64,000 nucleotides of DNA from Palsa-1392 sp036490335 (GTDB lineage Bacteria > Verrucomicrobiota > Verrucomicrobiia > Chthoniobacterales > UBA10450), in the NCBI GenBank assembly GCA_036490335.1, contig DASXEB010000014.1:62001-126000 (forward strand), given 5' to 3'. The notes under the pieces were generated by a model, which saw nothing but the letters and a program-made list of their open reading frames with translations, had not been told where the DNA came from and ran no database searches. Both the position numbers and the translations under genes were made by a program. Positions 26,975 through 36,577 of this stretch are shown piece by piece (within the stretch, counting starts at the first letter, position 1; each line of letters begins with the position of its first letter).

Positions 26975-28461
26975 CGCGTCACCTCGCTTTCGATCGGCTC
27001 GAGCGGATTCAAAAACGTCGGCACACTCGCGGTGCGACCGAAGCCGAGCAGCATCAAGCCAAAATGGAACGCAAAAACAAAATGCGAAACGGTTAACAAC
27101 AATCCCGACAAACTTCGCCCGCGCAGATACGGCAGGATCGAGTCCGTGCTTTCGGCGAACGGCAACGTTGGATCATTCAAGCTCACGCCTTGCACAAATC
27201 CGCCGACGAGGAGGAGCAGCACCATCAAGCCAATGCCGTAAGCGGCCGACCAGAAATGCAGTTTGATGAGCGACGCGTAACGCCATTCGCGCCCGATCAA
27301 CCGCGGCACGATGTAATACATCGAGCCAAAAATCACCATCGTGAAAAACGCGTAGAGCCCGAGATAAGTGTAGCCCACGCTCACCTCGGTGAAATGGACC
27401 ACGCTCGCGACCGAGCGTAGTGACATGATCACGCCGACAATGCTGAAAGCGCTATAAGCAATCGCGCCGAAAACAGTGAAGCGCAGCGTCGGGCTGTAGC
27501 GCATGAGCGGGAAATGCCCGCGCATCGTCATGTGATGATTCAGGCCCACGGTCGCGACCGGAATGAGCGTGAGGATGGTCGCGGCGATGCTCGCGGTGAT
27601 CATCCACGCCGGAAACGGCCCATCGATCAGGCGCTGCATTCCCGTCCAGCTCGAGAACAAAGCGAAGGTCCAAAAGCCGATCGTGGCCAGATAATAACTG
27701 TGCACCGGCCGGCCGATCACTTTCGGGATCATGTAATAGGCCGTGCCTAGTCCAATAGATCCGAACCATAGAAATAAGAGATTATTCGCAAACCACCAGT
27801 TGACCGCCCCCTGCAGCACGCCTTGGACCGGAAAAATAAAAAGCATCACCTGCGCGGCCGCGTAGAGCCACGGGAACCAGAGAAACGCGCCTAACAAATA
27901 CCATTGCGTGATGTAGACATGCCCCGTGCGCCGGAAGCGGAACATGATCAGCGTCCACGTCATGATGAGCAGATAAGCGCAAAAAAGTGCGATCGCGGAA
28001 TAGCCCGGAAACTCCAGCCACTCGTAGCCCGTACTGTGACCGATGAGAATTCCGATCACGCCCATGAGCACGCCAAGATTCCAAAACGCCGCGCCGCTGA
28101 TGAGCAGCAACGGATGCCGCAACGTCGTGCGACAAAGACGCGCCATGAGCCAGATCGCCGTGCCCATTCCGGCCATCGAAGCCCAGCCGTAAATCAGGAT
28201 GTCGAACTGCGCCGGGCTCACTCGTCCCCAGGTTAGAAAACTGAAATCGGCCAAAACATCCGGCGCGTGCAGTTGGAAAAACGCGAAGATGGCGAAGAGC
28301 GTCGAAAGCAACAGCCACGCGATCGCCGAGGTGTAAAAAACCAGCACCGGCAAACGCGTCGAAGCATCGATCAGCGCGCGCTCGACCTGCTCAACGTCGC
28401 CCGGCGTGATGTTCGCCGCGCTCAAAGGCGGTTCTTCGATTAATCCAGCGGGCGTATTCAT
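26971..28461 (-). CDS. ccoN: cbb3-type cytochrome c oxidase subunit I (CcoN-like)
   Basis: Heme-copper oxygen reductase catalytic subunit. 496 residues from the ATG at 28461 (MNTPAGLIEEPPLSAANITP), overlapping the small upstream gene as ATGA; a longer open frame covering upstream genes is rejected. About twelve membrane helices; the CuB His pair appears in VGLNHHMTMRGHFPLM and heme ligands in the WLMARLCR..HP and VVHFTEVSVGYTYLG regions. The sequence favours the cbb3 (C-family) type and the partner is CcoO-like. The short residue pattern leaves some room for a divergent sub-family. Confidence 0.9.
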   Translation of the reverse strand: MNTPAGLIEEPPLSAANITPGDVEQVERALIDASTRLPVLVFYTSAIAWLLLSTLFAIFAFFQLHAPDVLADFSFLTWGRVSPAQFDILIYGWASMAGMGTAIWLMARLCRTTLRHPLLLISGAAFWNLGVLMGVIGILIGHSTGYEWLEFPGYSAIALFCAYLLIMTWTLIMFRFRRTGHVYITQWYLLGAFLWFPWLYAAAQVMLFIFPVQGVLQGAVNWWFANNLLFLWFGSIGLGTAYYMIPKVIGRPVHSYYLATIGFWTFALFSSWTGMQRLIDGPFPAWMITASIAATILTLIPVATVGLNHHMTMRGHFPLMRYSPTLRFTVFGAIAYSAFSIVGVIMSLRSVASVVHFTEVSVGYTYLGLYAFFTMVIFGSMYYIVPRLIGREWRYASLIKLHFWSAAYGIGLMVLLLLVGGFVQGVSLNDPTLPFAESTDSILPYLRGRSLSGLLLTVSHFVFAFHFGLMLLGFGRTASVPTFLNPLEPIESEVTR

Positions 28462-28649
28462 CGTTCGATAGGCAAATTTTTCCTCGAAAGCGCCGGCGCG
28501 GATTTGCTTTTCGTTAGGCGACGTCCAAACCAGCGACGCCGCGGCATGACGAGGTCGGTCGCGCGACCAATCGGTTCCTCGTGATCGAAAATCACCGCCG
28601 CGTTTTCGTTGTAGCGCCGCAGATCGGCAAAAAAATCGGAGAAGCTCAT
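28458..28649 (-). CDS. Small unknown protein coupled to ccoN
   Basis: 63 residues (MSFSDFFADLRRYNENAAVI ... DLVMPRRRWFGRRL). No membrane segment and no family recognised. I believe it is a real gene because its start is 3 bp after the stop of the upstream gene and its TGA stop overlaps the ccoN ATG as ATGA, as at most junctions of this operon. It could be an oxidase assembly factor or small subunit; that is inference from position only. One octamer (28510) encodes Leu-Thr near its C terminus. Confidence 0.62.
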   Translation of the reverse strand: MSFSDFFADLRRYNENAAVIFDHEEPIGRATDLVMPRRRWFGRRLTKSKSAPALSRKNLPIER

Positions 28650-28652
28650 GGT

Positions 28653-29309
28653 TTACGGGCGCGGCGGCGGAGTTTTTCCGGCCACCGGGAGCGGTGCGCC
28701 TGACGAGCGCTGGACCGGCGTCGCGGTCGGAGAGACCGGCGGAATTTCGGTTTGCGCTTGCGGCGCGGCGGCGGGCGTCGCGTTCGCGCCCGGCTGCGTG
28801 CCGGAGGCGGCGTTGGGCGGGTTCGCGACGCCGGTCGGCTGGCCGCGGATTTCGGAATTCAAACCTTCGACCGAAGTCGCTTTTGGCGTCGGACTCACGC
28901 TCGGCGCTGCAACTGCGGACGGATTTTTCGGCGGCGACGCGCCGGTTGCGCTGACCGGGACCGCGGATGGCTCCGGCGTCGCGATCGGGCCGGCAGCGGT
29001 CGGTTTCTTTTCCTTCAGATCGACGAGTTCCAATTGCATCGCGCGCTGCACCGGGATGTGCGCGACGCCCTTTGCCTGGTCGACCCAGCCGTAGGTATTC
29101 GCCGTTTTCGTCCACTCTTCGCGCGCGGTTTTTAATTTTTCCATGCGCACTTGCGAGCGGTCGACTTCGTAAGTCGAGCCGTGATGCATGGCGCCGAAAG
29201 TGATCGCGACGATCGCGCCGAAAAAAACAAAGAGCGCGACCGCCCAGAGCCACGTCCCGAGGAGAAAACGCGGCTGATCGGGATGAAGAAGATCGTCGTC
29301 GTTAGGCAT
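28653..29309 (-). CDS. Single-span membrane protein with Ala/Pro tail in the respiratory operon
   Basis: 218 residues: hydrophilic start, one membrane segment (LGTWLWAVALFVFFGAIVAIT), then a folded-looking stretch to about residue 100 (AREEWTKTANTYGWVDQAKG, IPVQRAMQLELVDLKEKKP), then a long Pro/Ala/Ser/Thr-rich tail. Not recognised; similarly built genes between ACIII and oxidase genes suggest an oxidase accessory or docking subunit. Its ATG sits between two tandem octamers (GCCTAACGAATGCCTAACGA on its strand), so codons 2-4 are Pro-Asn-Asp written by the motif. Confidence 0.7.
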   Translation of the reverse strand: MPNDDDLLHPDQPRFLLGTWLWAVALFVFFGAIVAITFGAMHHGSTYEVDRSQVRMEKLKTAREEWTKTANTYGWVDQAKGVAHIPVQRAMQLELVDLKEKKPTAAGPIATPEPSAVPVSATGASPPKNPSAVAAPSVSPTPKATSVEGLNSEIRGQPTGVANPPNAASGTQPGANATPAAAPQAQTEIPPVSPTATPVQRSSGAPLPVAGKTPPPRP

Positions 29310-29318
29310 TCGTTAGGC
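29299..29318 (-). repeat. Tandem octamer pair, 11-bp spacing, around a start codon
   Basis: On the reverse strand the 20-mer GCCTAACGAATGCCTAACGA contains the ATG of the 218-residue gene in its centre. A third octamer follows at 29330-29337, at the end of actF, where it encodes Leu-Thr-Asn. Same 20-mer as at 12468 and 16365. Confidence 0.9.
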
Positions 29319-29324
29319 GAAATC

Positions 29325-30527
29325 TTAGTTCGTTAGGCGAAGCGATTCGATCAGGCGCGGATCACGCGTCGGGAAAAGCGAAGTTTTTCCAACAATCCGC
29401 AGGTAGCAAAAAGCGAGCGTGCCACCGATGCCGAGGAGCGGAAGAAAATCAAGAATGCTCAGGTGTACGCCGGTGCCGTGGAGTGCGGGCAGGACGACGA
29501 CATACATGTCGAGCAATTGCATGCAGATGATCCAGGCCGAGATCGAGCAGAGCCAGGTGAGATGCTTTTTCGTGTAGCGCGGCAGGAGAAGGGCAAACGG
29601 AACGAAGAAGCGAAAGACGACGAGGAACCACGAGAGCACGTTCCACGATTCGGTGTTTCGGATGAGGAAGTATTGCGTTTCCTCGGGGATGTCCGCGTAC
29701 CAATAGAGCATGTATTGGCTGAAGCCGATGTAGGCCCAGAAAACGGTGAAGGCGAGGAGCCATTTCCCCATGATGTGATAATGCTCGATCGTGACCACGC
29801 CTTTCAAATAACCGGCGCGTTGCAGGGCTGCGGTCACGAGCACGCAGAGCGCCATCGAGCTGCCCGCGGTGCCGGCGAAGATGTACGGGCCCCACATGGT
29901 CGAATACCATTTCCAGTTCAAACTCATCAGCCAATCGAAGGCGCCGAAGGTCAGGCAAAGCGCGAAGACGGGCAGGCCGATGAAGGCGGCTTTGCGCATC
30001 CAGACGGTGAACTGCGGATTGCCATCCTTGTCCTGCCGCACGGAAAACCGGCGGAGCAGATAAGCGACGATCGTCAGCGCGGCGAAGAAAAAAATCGCGC
30101 GACCGAGGAAAAATCCCCAGTTCAGGTAGCCATGTTTCGCGTCGTAGCTCGGATCGACGCCGAGTGGCAAATCCATCCAGCGATAAAGATATTTGCGCCA
30201 GAAAAGCACCGGCAAAAAGAGCACGGCGAGCACCGGAATGAGGAGCGCGATGTTTTCCAGTTGCCGCCTAACGACGACCGACCATTCCGCATCGACGACG
30301 TGATGAACGATCGTCCAAAACAAACAGCCGATGCAAAGGGTGAAGAAAAAAATGAAGCCGAAAAGCCAGGAAAAACTGAATTGCACCGGCGAAATAAATC
30401 CGCCGACGAGACTGAGGATGATCCCGACGATGCCGATCGCGCCGCAGATGAGCGACAAGCCGGCGAAACGGCCGTTCTCGAAATATTCGCCTTCCGGCGT
30501 GGGCAAAACATGGGTGCGGTCGCTCAT
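29325..30527 (-). CDS. actF: Alternative complex III quinol-binding membrane subunit ActF
   Basis: 400 residues with about ten membrane helices, the NrfD-like second membrane subunit of ACIII, which oxidises quinol and passes electrons to cytochrome c or directly to an oxidase. Typical segments include IVHHVVDAEWSVVVRRQLE, FDWLMSLNWKWYSTMWGPY and HYHIMGKWLLAFTVFWAYIGFSQ (split here by me from one run). ATGA overlap with actE. The C terminus (LRLTN) is written by an octamer. Family assignment rests on sequence pattern and operon order. Confidence 0.9.
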   Translation of the reverse strand: MSDRTHVLPTPEGEYFENGRFAGLSLICGAIGIVGIILSLVGGFISPVQFSFSWLFGFIFFFTLCIGCLFWTIVHHVVDAEWSVVVRRQLENIALLIPVLAVLFLPVLFWRKYLYRWMDLPLGVDPSYDAKHGYLNWGFFLGRAIFFFAALTIVAYLLRRFSVRQDKDGNPQFTVWMRKAAFIGLPVFALCLTFGAFDWLMSLNWKWYSTMWGPYIFAGTAGSSMALCVLVTAALQRAGYLKGVVTIEHYHIMGKWLLAFTVFWAYIGFSQYMLYWYADIPEETQYFLIRNTESWNVLSWFLVVFRFFVPFALLLPRYTKKHLTWLCSISAWIICMQLLDMYVVVLPALHGTGVHLSILDFLPLLGIGGTLAFCYLRIVGKTSLFPTRDPRLIESLRLTN

Positions 30528-31234
30528 TTTTTCGCCGGTGCTCCTTTACTCGTTAGGTCAGCTTGATGCTCGGGCGGCACATCCGCGGCGCCCGCGTGCT
30601 GGCTGCGTTGCAACGCGCGCAGATAGCAAATGATCGCCCAGCGATCGTGCACGACGACGCGCGGGCCGTAGGGATTCATGGTGTTTTTGCCGTGGGTGAT
30701 GGTGTTGAAAATTTCGCCGGCGGCCATGTTGCGGATGCGGTTGTCCTGCAACGTCACGACGGTTGCGAGCCCGTATTGTTTTACGATCCCGTCGCCTTCC
30801 GCGAGCGGGCCGTGGCAGGGCATGCAATTGATATTGAAACGCTGCTCGCCGCGCTTCATCAGCGCCGGCGTCACCGGAATCGGAATGCCGGTGCCCCAGT
30901 TCGCGCCCATTTTGCCGGTGTTGTAATAATCGGTTCCTTCGCTGAAACCGAAACGCGGATCCATCGCCAGCTCGCCGCGCTCATCGACCGCGCGGCCCTC
31001 ATCGTTAGGCAAGGGCATGCTGTAGCCGATCGGCACCGTCCCATCGACCGGTTGGCGCCCGCCGCGATCGTCGGCAAAAAATTCCAGCGGCGCCTGCGCG
31101 CGCACCTTCGGCTGACGGACCATGTCGGGAAAAATCTCGATCTCCGGTCGGCTGCTTCTTTGCCCGCGAAATCCGAAAACGGACAGCCAGGCGATGCCAA
31201 CGAGCATGAAGATGAAGAAAAAGGCGCGCAGCAT
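30524..31234 (-). CDS. actE: Alternative complex III monoheme cytochrome c subunit ActE
   Basis: 236 residues with an N-terminal membrane or signal segment (AFFFIFMLVGIAWLSVFGF), then a periplasmic domain with one heme site, INCMPCHGPLAEGDG, and a Met-ligand region near HGKNTMNPYG. In ACIII this subunit carries electrons towards the acceptor. It starts 5 bp after the actD stop and overlaps actF as ATGA. One octamer inside (31002). Confidence 0.9.
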   Translation of the reverse strand: MLRAFFFIFMLVGIAWLSVFGFRGQRSSRPEIEIFPDMVRQPKVRAQAPLEFFADDRGGRQPVDGTVPIGYSMPLPNDEGRAVDERGELAMDPRFGFSEGTDYYNTGKMGANWGTGIPIPVTPALMKRGEQRFNINCMPCHGPLAEGDGIVKQYGLATVVTLQDNRIRNMAAGEIFNTITHGKNTMNPYGPRVVVHDRWAIICYLRALQRSQHAGAADVPPEHQADLTSKGAPAKK

Positions 31235-31239
31235 GTTCG

Positions 31240-31794
31240 TTATTCCTCGTGCACGATCGTGATGTGCTCGCCGCCGGTGCGCTCGAGCAGAGCGAGCGCG
31301 TCGTTTTCGCTGAAGTGCGGATCGCGCGCCTCGAGGACGAGGAAAAATCCGTCGTTCGTCACCCGCTTGAAACGGTTCCAGTTGAACATCGGATGATTCC
31401 AGCGCGGGAGCAGATTCATCGTCAGCATGGAAAGAAACGCGGTGAAGGCGGAGCAGAGAATCGTGAGTTCAAACATGATCGGGAAAAACGCCGGCACCGT
31501 CCAAAAGTTGTAAGGCTTCCCGTGCACGATGAGCGGGTAGAGATAAGACGACGGCCCAAACTCGAGCAGAATGGCGAAACAAAAGCCGGAAAGGCCGCCG
31601 ATGAGAACGACCGCGCTGAGCCACGATTTGCCGAGGCCCATCGCGTCGTCCATGCCGTGGATCGGAAACGGCGAGTGCACATCCCAGCGTTTGTAGCCGG
31701 CGTCGCGCACGATTTTCGCCGCTTCGTAAAGCGCCGACGCGCTCGGATATTCCGCCGCCATTCCGTAAACACGATTGCCGCTCGGCGTCATCAT
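31240..31794 (-). CDS. actD: Alternative complex III subunit ActD (DUF3341)
   Basis: 184 residues, DUF3341: a cytoplasmic ferredoxin-like N-terminal part (YPSASALYEAAKIVRDAGYK), two membrane helices (SWLSAVVLIGGLSGFCFAI and MFELTILCSAFTAFLSMLT) and a C-terminal soluble part (FLVLEARDPHF). Contributes membrane helices to ACIII. Two ATGs in tandem at 31794 and 31791; the first overlaps the actC stop as ATGA. Confidence 0.92.
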   Translation of the reverse strand: MMTPSGNRVYGMAAEYPSASALYEAAKIVRDAGYKRWDVHSPFPIHGMDDAMGLGKSWLSAVVLIGGLSGFCFAILLEFGPSSYLYPLIVHGKPYNFWTVPAFFPIMFELTILCSAFTAFLSMLTMNLLPRWNHPMFNWNRFKRVTNDGFFLVLEARDPHFSENDALALLERTGGEHITIVHEE

Positions 31795-33251
31795 GTGCGT
31801 TCCATGCCTCCGGCTTGCACGACATGATGCTCTTCCGGCGGGGCGTGATGCGGGTCAGCTTCGGGTAAAACAATTTTTACTTCCGACATCGCGATCATGG
31901 GCAGGAAGCGAATGAAAAGCAGGAAGAGCGAAAGGAAAATTCCGAACGTCCCGATAAACGTCCAGATATCGACCCAGGTCGGAATGAACAAGCCCCACGA
32001 CGACGGCAGAAAATCGCGATGCAATCCGCCGACGATAATAATGAAGCGCTCGAACCACATGCCGGCGTTCACGCACATGCAGACGAAATAGACGACGTAG
32101 ATATTGCGCCGGCACCATTTGAACCAAAACAATTGCGGCGAAAGCGAATTGCAGAACAGCATCCCGACCCACCAGTACCACCAGTAAGGACCAAAGATGC
32201 GGTTATAAAATGCGAAGCGCTCGTATTGATTCCCGCTGTACCAGGAGATGAAAAACTCCATGATGTAGGAGTAGGCAACCATCGAGCCGGTGAGCAGAAT
32301 CACCTTCGCCATTTTGTCGATGTGCTGCGGCGTGATGATGTCTTTGAGGCCAAAAATCGCGCGCGCCGGAATCATCAGCGTCAGCACCATCGCAAACCCG
32401 CCAAAGATCGCGCCCGCGACGAAGTAGGGCGGGAAAATCGTCGTGTGCCAGCTCGGAATGACCGACGTCGCAAAGTCGAATGACACCGTGCTATGGACGG
32501 AGAGCACGAGCGGCGTCGAAAGTCCGGCCAAAAGCAGATACGCCATCTCATAATGGCGCCAATTGCGATTCGAGCCCCGCCAGCCGAGCGCGAAAATTCC
32601 GTAGAGAAATTTTTTGACCTTCGAAGTCGCGCGATCGCGCAAGGTTCCAAGATCGGGAACCAAACCGGTGTACCAAAACAACACCGAGACCGAAAAATAA
32701 GTCGAGACCGCGAAGACGTCCCAAAGCAGCGGACTGCGAAAGTTTGGCCAAATCCCGTACTGCGTCGGCACCGGCGCGAGGAACCACGCCATCCAGACAC
32801 GACCGACGTGAATGCCCGGGAAAATCGCCGCGCAAATGACCGCGAACAACGTCATCGCCTCGGCCGAACGATTGATCGAGGTCCGCCATTTTTGCCGGAG
32901 CAAAAAGAGAATCGCCGAGATGAGCGTGCCGGCGTGTCCGATACCGATCCAGAACACGAAATTGGTGATGTCCCAAGCCCAGCCGACCGGCGAATTCAAG
33001 CCCCAGGTGCCGACGCCGGTCGAAATCTGGTAGCCGATGCAGAGCAAACCGATGATCGCGATTATCGAAGTGACCGCGAACGAAACCCACCACCAGCGCG
33101 GCGTCGGATTTTCGACCGCGCCGGAAATGCGGTTCGTCACCCAGTCGAAATTGCGCTTGTTCAGGACGAGCGGGACACGCGCGAGCGGCCGCTCGACCGA
33201 AGCCGAAGCTTCGCCCGCGATCACTTGAGGTGCTGTCGGTGCGCCGTCCAT
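31791..33251 (-). CDS. actC: Alternative complex III quinol-binding membrane subunit ActC (NrfD family)
   Basis: 486 residues, NrfD/PsrC-type protein with about ten membrane helices. The pattern WDITNFVFWIGIGHAGTLIS with the conserved His, PGIHVGRVWMAWFL and FDFATSVIPSWHTTIFPPYF fit ActC, which holds the quinol site facing the periplasm. The C terminus is His- and Glu-rich. There are no exact octamers anywhere in this gene, in contrast to most neighbours. ATGA overlap into actD. Confidence 0.94.
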   Translation of the reverse strand: MDGAPTAPQVIAGEASASVERPLARVPLVLNKRNFDWVTNRISGAVENPTPRWWWVSFAVTSIIAIIGLLCIGYQISTGVGTWGLNSPVGWAWDITNFVFWIGIGHAGTLISAILFLLRQKWRTSINRSAEAMTLFAVICAAIFPGIHVGRVWMAWFLAPVPTQYGIWPNFRSPLLWDVFAVSTYFSVSVLFWYTGLVPDLGTLRDRATSKVKKFLYGIFALGWRGSNRNWRHYEMAYLLLAGLSTPLVLSVHSTVSFDFATSVIPSWHTTIFPPYFVAGAIFGGFAMVLTLMIPARAIFGLKDIITPQHIDKMAKVILLTGSMVAYSYIMEFFISWYSGNQYERFAFYNRIFGPYWWYWWVGMLFCNSLSPQLFWFKWCRRNIYVVYFVCMCVNAGMWFERFIIIVGGLHRDFLPSSWGLFIPTWVDIWTFIGTFGIFLSLFLLFIRFLPMIAMSEVKIVLPEADPHHAPPEEHHVVQAGGMERT

Positions 33252-33286
33252 GCTTTAGAAATTTTTGCCTAACGACGACGCAGTCA

Positions 33287-36200
33287 TCACGCTTTTTTCT
33301 CCGGACTGGCCACGCCGATCAAGTTCGCATCCGGCATTTTCGGATTCGGGTTGCGAATGCGCGCGAGATAACTCGTCCGCGTCTTCACATTCAAATATTC
33401 GAGCAGCCGATAATTCCGGTTCTGCGCCTTGATTTTCGAGACGCGCGTCTCCGGATCGGCGACATCGCCAAAAACGATCGCTTCCGACGGACAGGCCTGC
33501 GCGCACGCGCTCGTGAACGAATCGCGCGGGATGAGGGTCCGGTCGGACGCGCCCGCGCGGACGTGCGCGGAGATTTTCGCCTCCTCGATTCGCTGCACGC
33601 AATAGGTGCATTTCTCCATCACGCCGCGCATGCGCACGGTCACATTCGGATTTTTTTGCAGCTTGATCGTGTCGGCCGTCGTCTTCTCGGTCAGCGGTCC
33701 GAGATATTCCTGATAAACGGAGAAGCCGCCGATCTTTTCTTTGCCGATCGGGCGATTGTTGTAATCGAAAAAATTAAAGCGCCGGACTTTGAACGGGCAG
33801 TTGTTCGCGCAATAGCGGGTGCCGATGCAGCGATTGTAAACCATCACGTTCAAGCCCGACTCGCTGTGGATGGTCGCGTTCACCGGGCAGACCGTTTCGC
33901 ACGGCGCGTTTTCGCAATGCTGACACATCATCGGCTCGTGCACGATCTCGGGATTTTGCGGCCACTGACCGTGGTCCTGATTGTAACGTTTCGCGCTCGC
34001 GTAATAGCGATCGATCCGCATCCAGTGCATCGCGCGGCCGTGCGAGACCTGAAGTTTGCCGACGATCGGAATGTTGTTTTCCGCCTGGCAGGCGATGACG
34101 CACGCGCTGCAACCGGTGCAGGTATTGAGGTCAACCGTCATGCCCCATTGCTGCGGGTCGGTCAGCGGCGGATGGGTGTAGAGCGAGGGCAATGTCGCCG
34201 GCAACTCGTCGTCGCCCGCGATTTTTTGCACGAAATCTTCGTCTTCGCGATAATGCTCGAGGGTCGCTTCGCGGACGAGGCCGCGGCCTTCGATCGAATA
34301 ATGTTCCTGCGTGATCGAGAGCGGATAGGTCGCACCGACTTTGTGCACCTTCACGCTCGCGACCGCGCGACCGTCGGCGATGATGTAATGCGGATTCGAA
34401 GTCGTGCGCAAAAGGTAGGCATTGAAACCAGCGTCCTCGCCGACCGGCCCGGTGTGTTTGCGGCCGTAGCCTAACGGAATCGTGACCGAATTATCGGCGT
34501 GGCCTGGCAGAACGAGCGCGGCGATGACGAGCTCGCGCACGACCGGCGGCTTCGGCGGCACGGGCGGCTGGCCGGGTCTTGACGCTGGCGTCGCGCTCGG
34601 TTCGGTTACCGTCACGCGGACGAGATCACCATCCTGCACACCGATTTGATGCGCGAAATTCGGGCTCATCATCGCGGAATTGTCCCAGGTCAGCTTCGTG
34701 ATTGGGTCGGGCATTTCCTGCATCCAGCCGTTGTTCGCGTAACGGCCGTCATCGACCGAGTAACTGCCGACGAGCACGATCTCGGGCGATTGCCACGACG
34801 GCCCGGGCGCGTTGCTCCAAAGAGTGTGGGCGATGCCGCCGGCGGTGTTGCCGTTGAATTTCGGCTCGCGATCTTTCGGCGTGATGTGGCTGGCAAAGCC
34901 GTCGTGCAAAAATCTCGACCAGGCGGTGTCGAAATCTCCCGGCGGATTCGTTAGGCGAAAAGTTTCCTGGACCAACTCGGGACCTTTCGCGACCGGCGCA
35001 CCGCCGACCATCTGCAAAATATCGAGCTCCGAAATCCCGTCGAAAAGCGGCAGGATCATCGGCTGGATCGCGACGTAGCTGCCGCCGATGGTCAGGCCAT
35101 CGCTCCAGTTTTCGAGATAATGCGACGCCGGTACGTGCCACTGGCTCGCGGCCGAGGTCGCGTCTTCGTACATGCCGAGCCTGACGACATCGGGCACGCG
35201 TTTTTGCAGGTCGATCCAATCGAGCGACTGCTTGTTCGTGCGATCGGGGGGCACGAGTCCGCGCGGCGCGTTGTAAACCGGGTCGCCGCCAAAAATGAAA
35301 AGCTGCTTGATGCGGCCGTCCTCGATCTCGCTCGCCAGTTGCACAACGCTGTAGGCGCGTTCCGTCTTCGGCATTTCGCGCACGAGCAAAGTGGTGCCGA
35401 GATTTTTCAACGCGGAATTCATTCCGTAAACCAGCATCTGCACCACGACCGGCTGATGCGCCCCGGCGACGACAAGGCTCGCGCTCGGTTTGGAAAGTAA
35501 ATCGGCCGCGGCTTGGTTCAGCCAGCGCTGGTCGAATTTTGTCGCGTCCTCCGGCGCCTTGAGCGTGAGCAGGACCGAGGACAAGCCCTGATCTTTCGTC
35601 GCGGAAGCGATCTTGAGCGCGAGCGCGTAGGTGAAGGCCGGAATCTGGCTCGCCGGAAACGGCAGCCGATGATCGGCCATCGCGCCGGTGATCGTGTAAT
35701 GATTCTCGACCACATAAAGGCGGTTCATCGAATCCTTCGCCTCGCGCACCCGCCGCCGCGCCGTGAAACCGCGCACGCTCGTGAGGTCGCCTTCGCCGCA
35801 ATTCAGAAAATCGCTGTCGAGCGCGAAGACGATGTCGGCTTTGTCGAACTGCGGAATGAGCCGCGTGTCCTGACCGAAACTCATCTCGGTCGAGAAAGGT
35901 TGCGCTTCGCTCAGGAGCGGATCGTAAACGCACCAGCGCATTTTCGGGAACTGCTTGAGCAGCTCGGCGCGCAACCGGTCGCGCGTCGGCGAATGCGTCT
36001 CCTCGGCGAGAATGGCGAAGCTGGCGCCGCCGTCGGCCGCGATTTTCCCGCGCAGCTCGGCGAGATATTTTTCAAAACTGGCGCGATCGGACAGTTTATT
36101 CTGCCTGACGAATCGCTTCGAGCGCGAAGGATCGTAGAGGTCGAGCAGCGACGCCTGCGCGAAGGCGTCGGTTGCGCCGTTGCTCTCGGGATGAAGCGGG

Positions 36201-36577
36201 TTGCCTTCGATTTTGATCGGCCGGCCATCGACTGTCGCGACGACGAGCGGCATCGCGCCGTAACGCCGCGGCATCGCGCTCGCGTAGTAAAGAAATTTTC
36301 CCGGAATAACCCACTCGGCGCTCTTCGTGAACGGGACGAGATGCATTTCCGGTTTGCGGCAGCTCGTCAGGCCAAAACCGGCCAGGGCCATCGACGCGCC
36401 CATCAGTTTCAAAAAGCTCCGGCGCGAAACTTCGTCGCCTTCGAGCTCGTTCGCGCCCGCGGGAAATTCGCGCTCAAGCCAGCCGCGAAATTCCGGCGTG
36501 TCGCTCAGCTCGCCGAGTCCGCGCCAATATTGCCGGCCGGTCTCGTTAGGCGGGGGATGTTGCAGGATTCGTTTCAT
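33287..36577 (-). CDS. actB: Alternative complex III Fe-S/molybdopterin-fold subunit ActB
   Basis: 1096 residues from the ATG at 36577 (MKRILQHPPPNETGRQYWRG), which overlaps the actA stop as ATGA. A twin-arginine signal (SRRSFLKLMGASMALAGFGL, RR at 52-53) indicates folded export. Residues about 60-750 are a molybdopterin-oxidoreductase-like domain that in ACIII lacks the cofactor; the C-terminal part is a ferredoxin-like domain with four cluster motifs (LNTCTGCSACVIACQAENN, CQHCENAPCETVCP, GTRYCANNCPFKVRRF, CTYCVQRIEEA). Electrons from quinol pass through these to the heme subunits. Octamers at 34948 and 36543 only. Confidence 0.95.
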   Translation of the reverse strand: MKRILQHPPPNETGRQYWRGLGELSDTPEFRGWLEREFPAGANELEGDEVSRRSFLKLMGASMALAGFGLTSCRKPEMHLVPFTKSAEWVIPGKFLYYASAMPRRYGAMPLVVATVDGRPIKIEGNPLHPESNGATDAFAQASLLDLYDPSRSKRFVRQNKLSDRASFEKYLAELRGKIAADGGASFAILAEETHSPTRDRLRAELLKQFPKMRWCVYDPLLSEAQPFSTEMSFGQDTRLIPQFDKADIVFALDSDFLNCGEGDLTSVRGFTARRRVREAKDSMNRLYVVENHYTITGAMADHRLPFPASQIPAFTYALALKIASATKDQGLSSVLLTLKAPEDATKFDQRWLNQAAADLLSKPSASLVVAGAHQPVVVQMLVYGMNSALKNLGTTLLVREMPKTERAYSVVQLASEIEDGRIKQLFIFGGDPVYNAPRGLVPPDRTNKQSLDWIDLQKRVPDVVRLGMYEDATSAASQWHVPASHYLENWSDGLTIGGSYVAIQPMILPLFDGISELDILQMVGGAPVAKGPELVQETFRLTNPPGDFDTAWSRFLHDGFASHITPKDREPKFNGNTAGGIAHTLWSNAPGPSWQSPEIVLVGSYSVDDGRYANNGWMQEMPDPITKLTWDNSAMMSPNFAHQIGVQDGDLVRVTVTEPSATPASRPGQPPVPPKPPVVRELVIAALVLPGHADNSVTIPLGYGRKHTGPVGEDAGFNAYLLRTTSNPHYIIADGRAVASVKVHKVGATYPLSITQEHYSIEGRGLVREATLEHYREDEDFVQKIAGDDELPATLPSLYTHPPLTDPQQWGMTVDLNTCTGCSACVIACQAENNIPIVGKLQVSHGRAMHWMRIDRYYASAKRYNQDHGQWPQNPEIVHEPMMCQHCENAPCETVCPVNATIHSESGLNVMVYNRCIGTRYCANNCPFKVRRFNFFDYNNRPIGKEKIGGFSVYQEYLGPLTEKTTADTIKLQKNPNVTVRMRGVMEKCTYCVQRIEEAKISAHVRAGASDRTLIPRDSFTSACAQACPSEAIVFGDVADPETRVSKIKAQNRNYRLLEYLNVKTRTSYLARIRNPNPKMPDANLIGVASPEKKA

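Noticed and set aside
33230..34474. Forward open frame of 414 codons
   Set aside because: Antisense to actB; Arg/Ala-rich with no recognisable domain.
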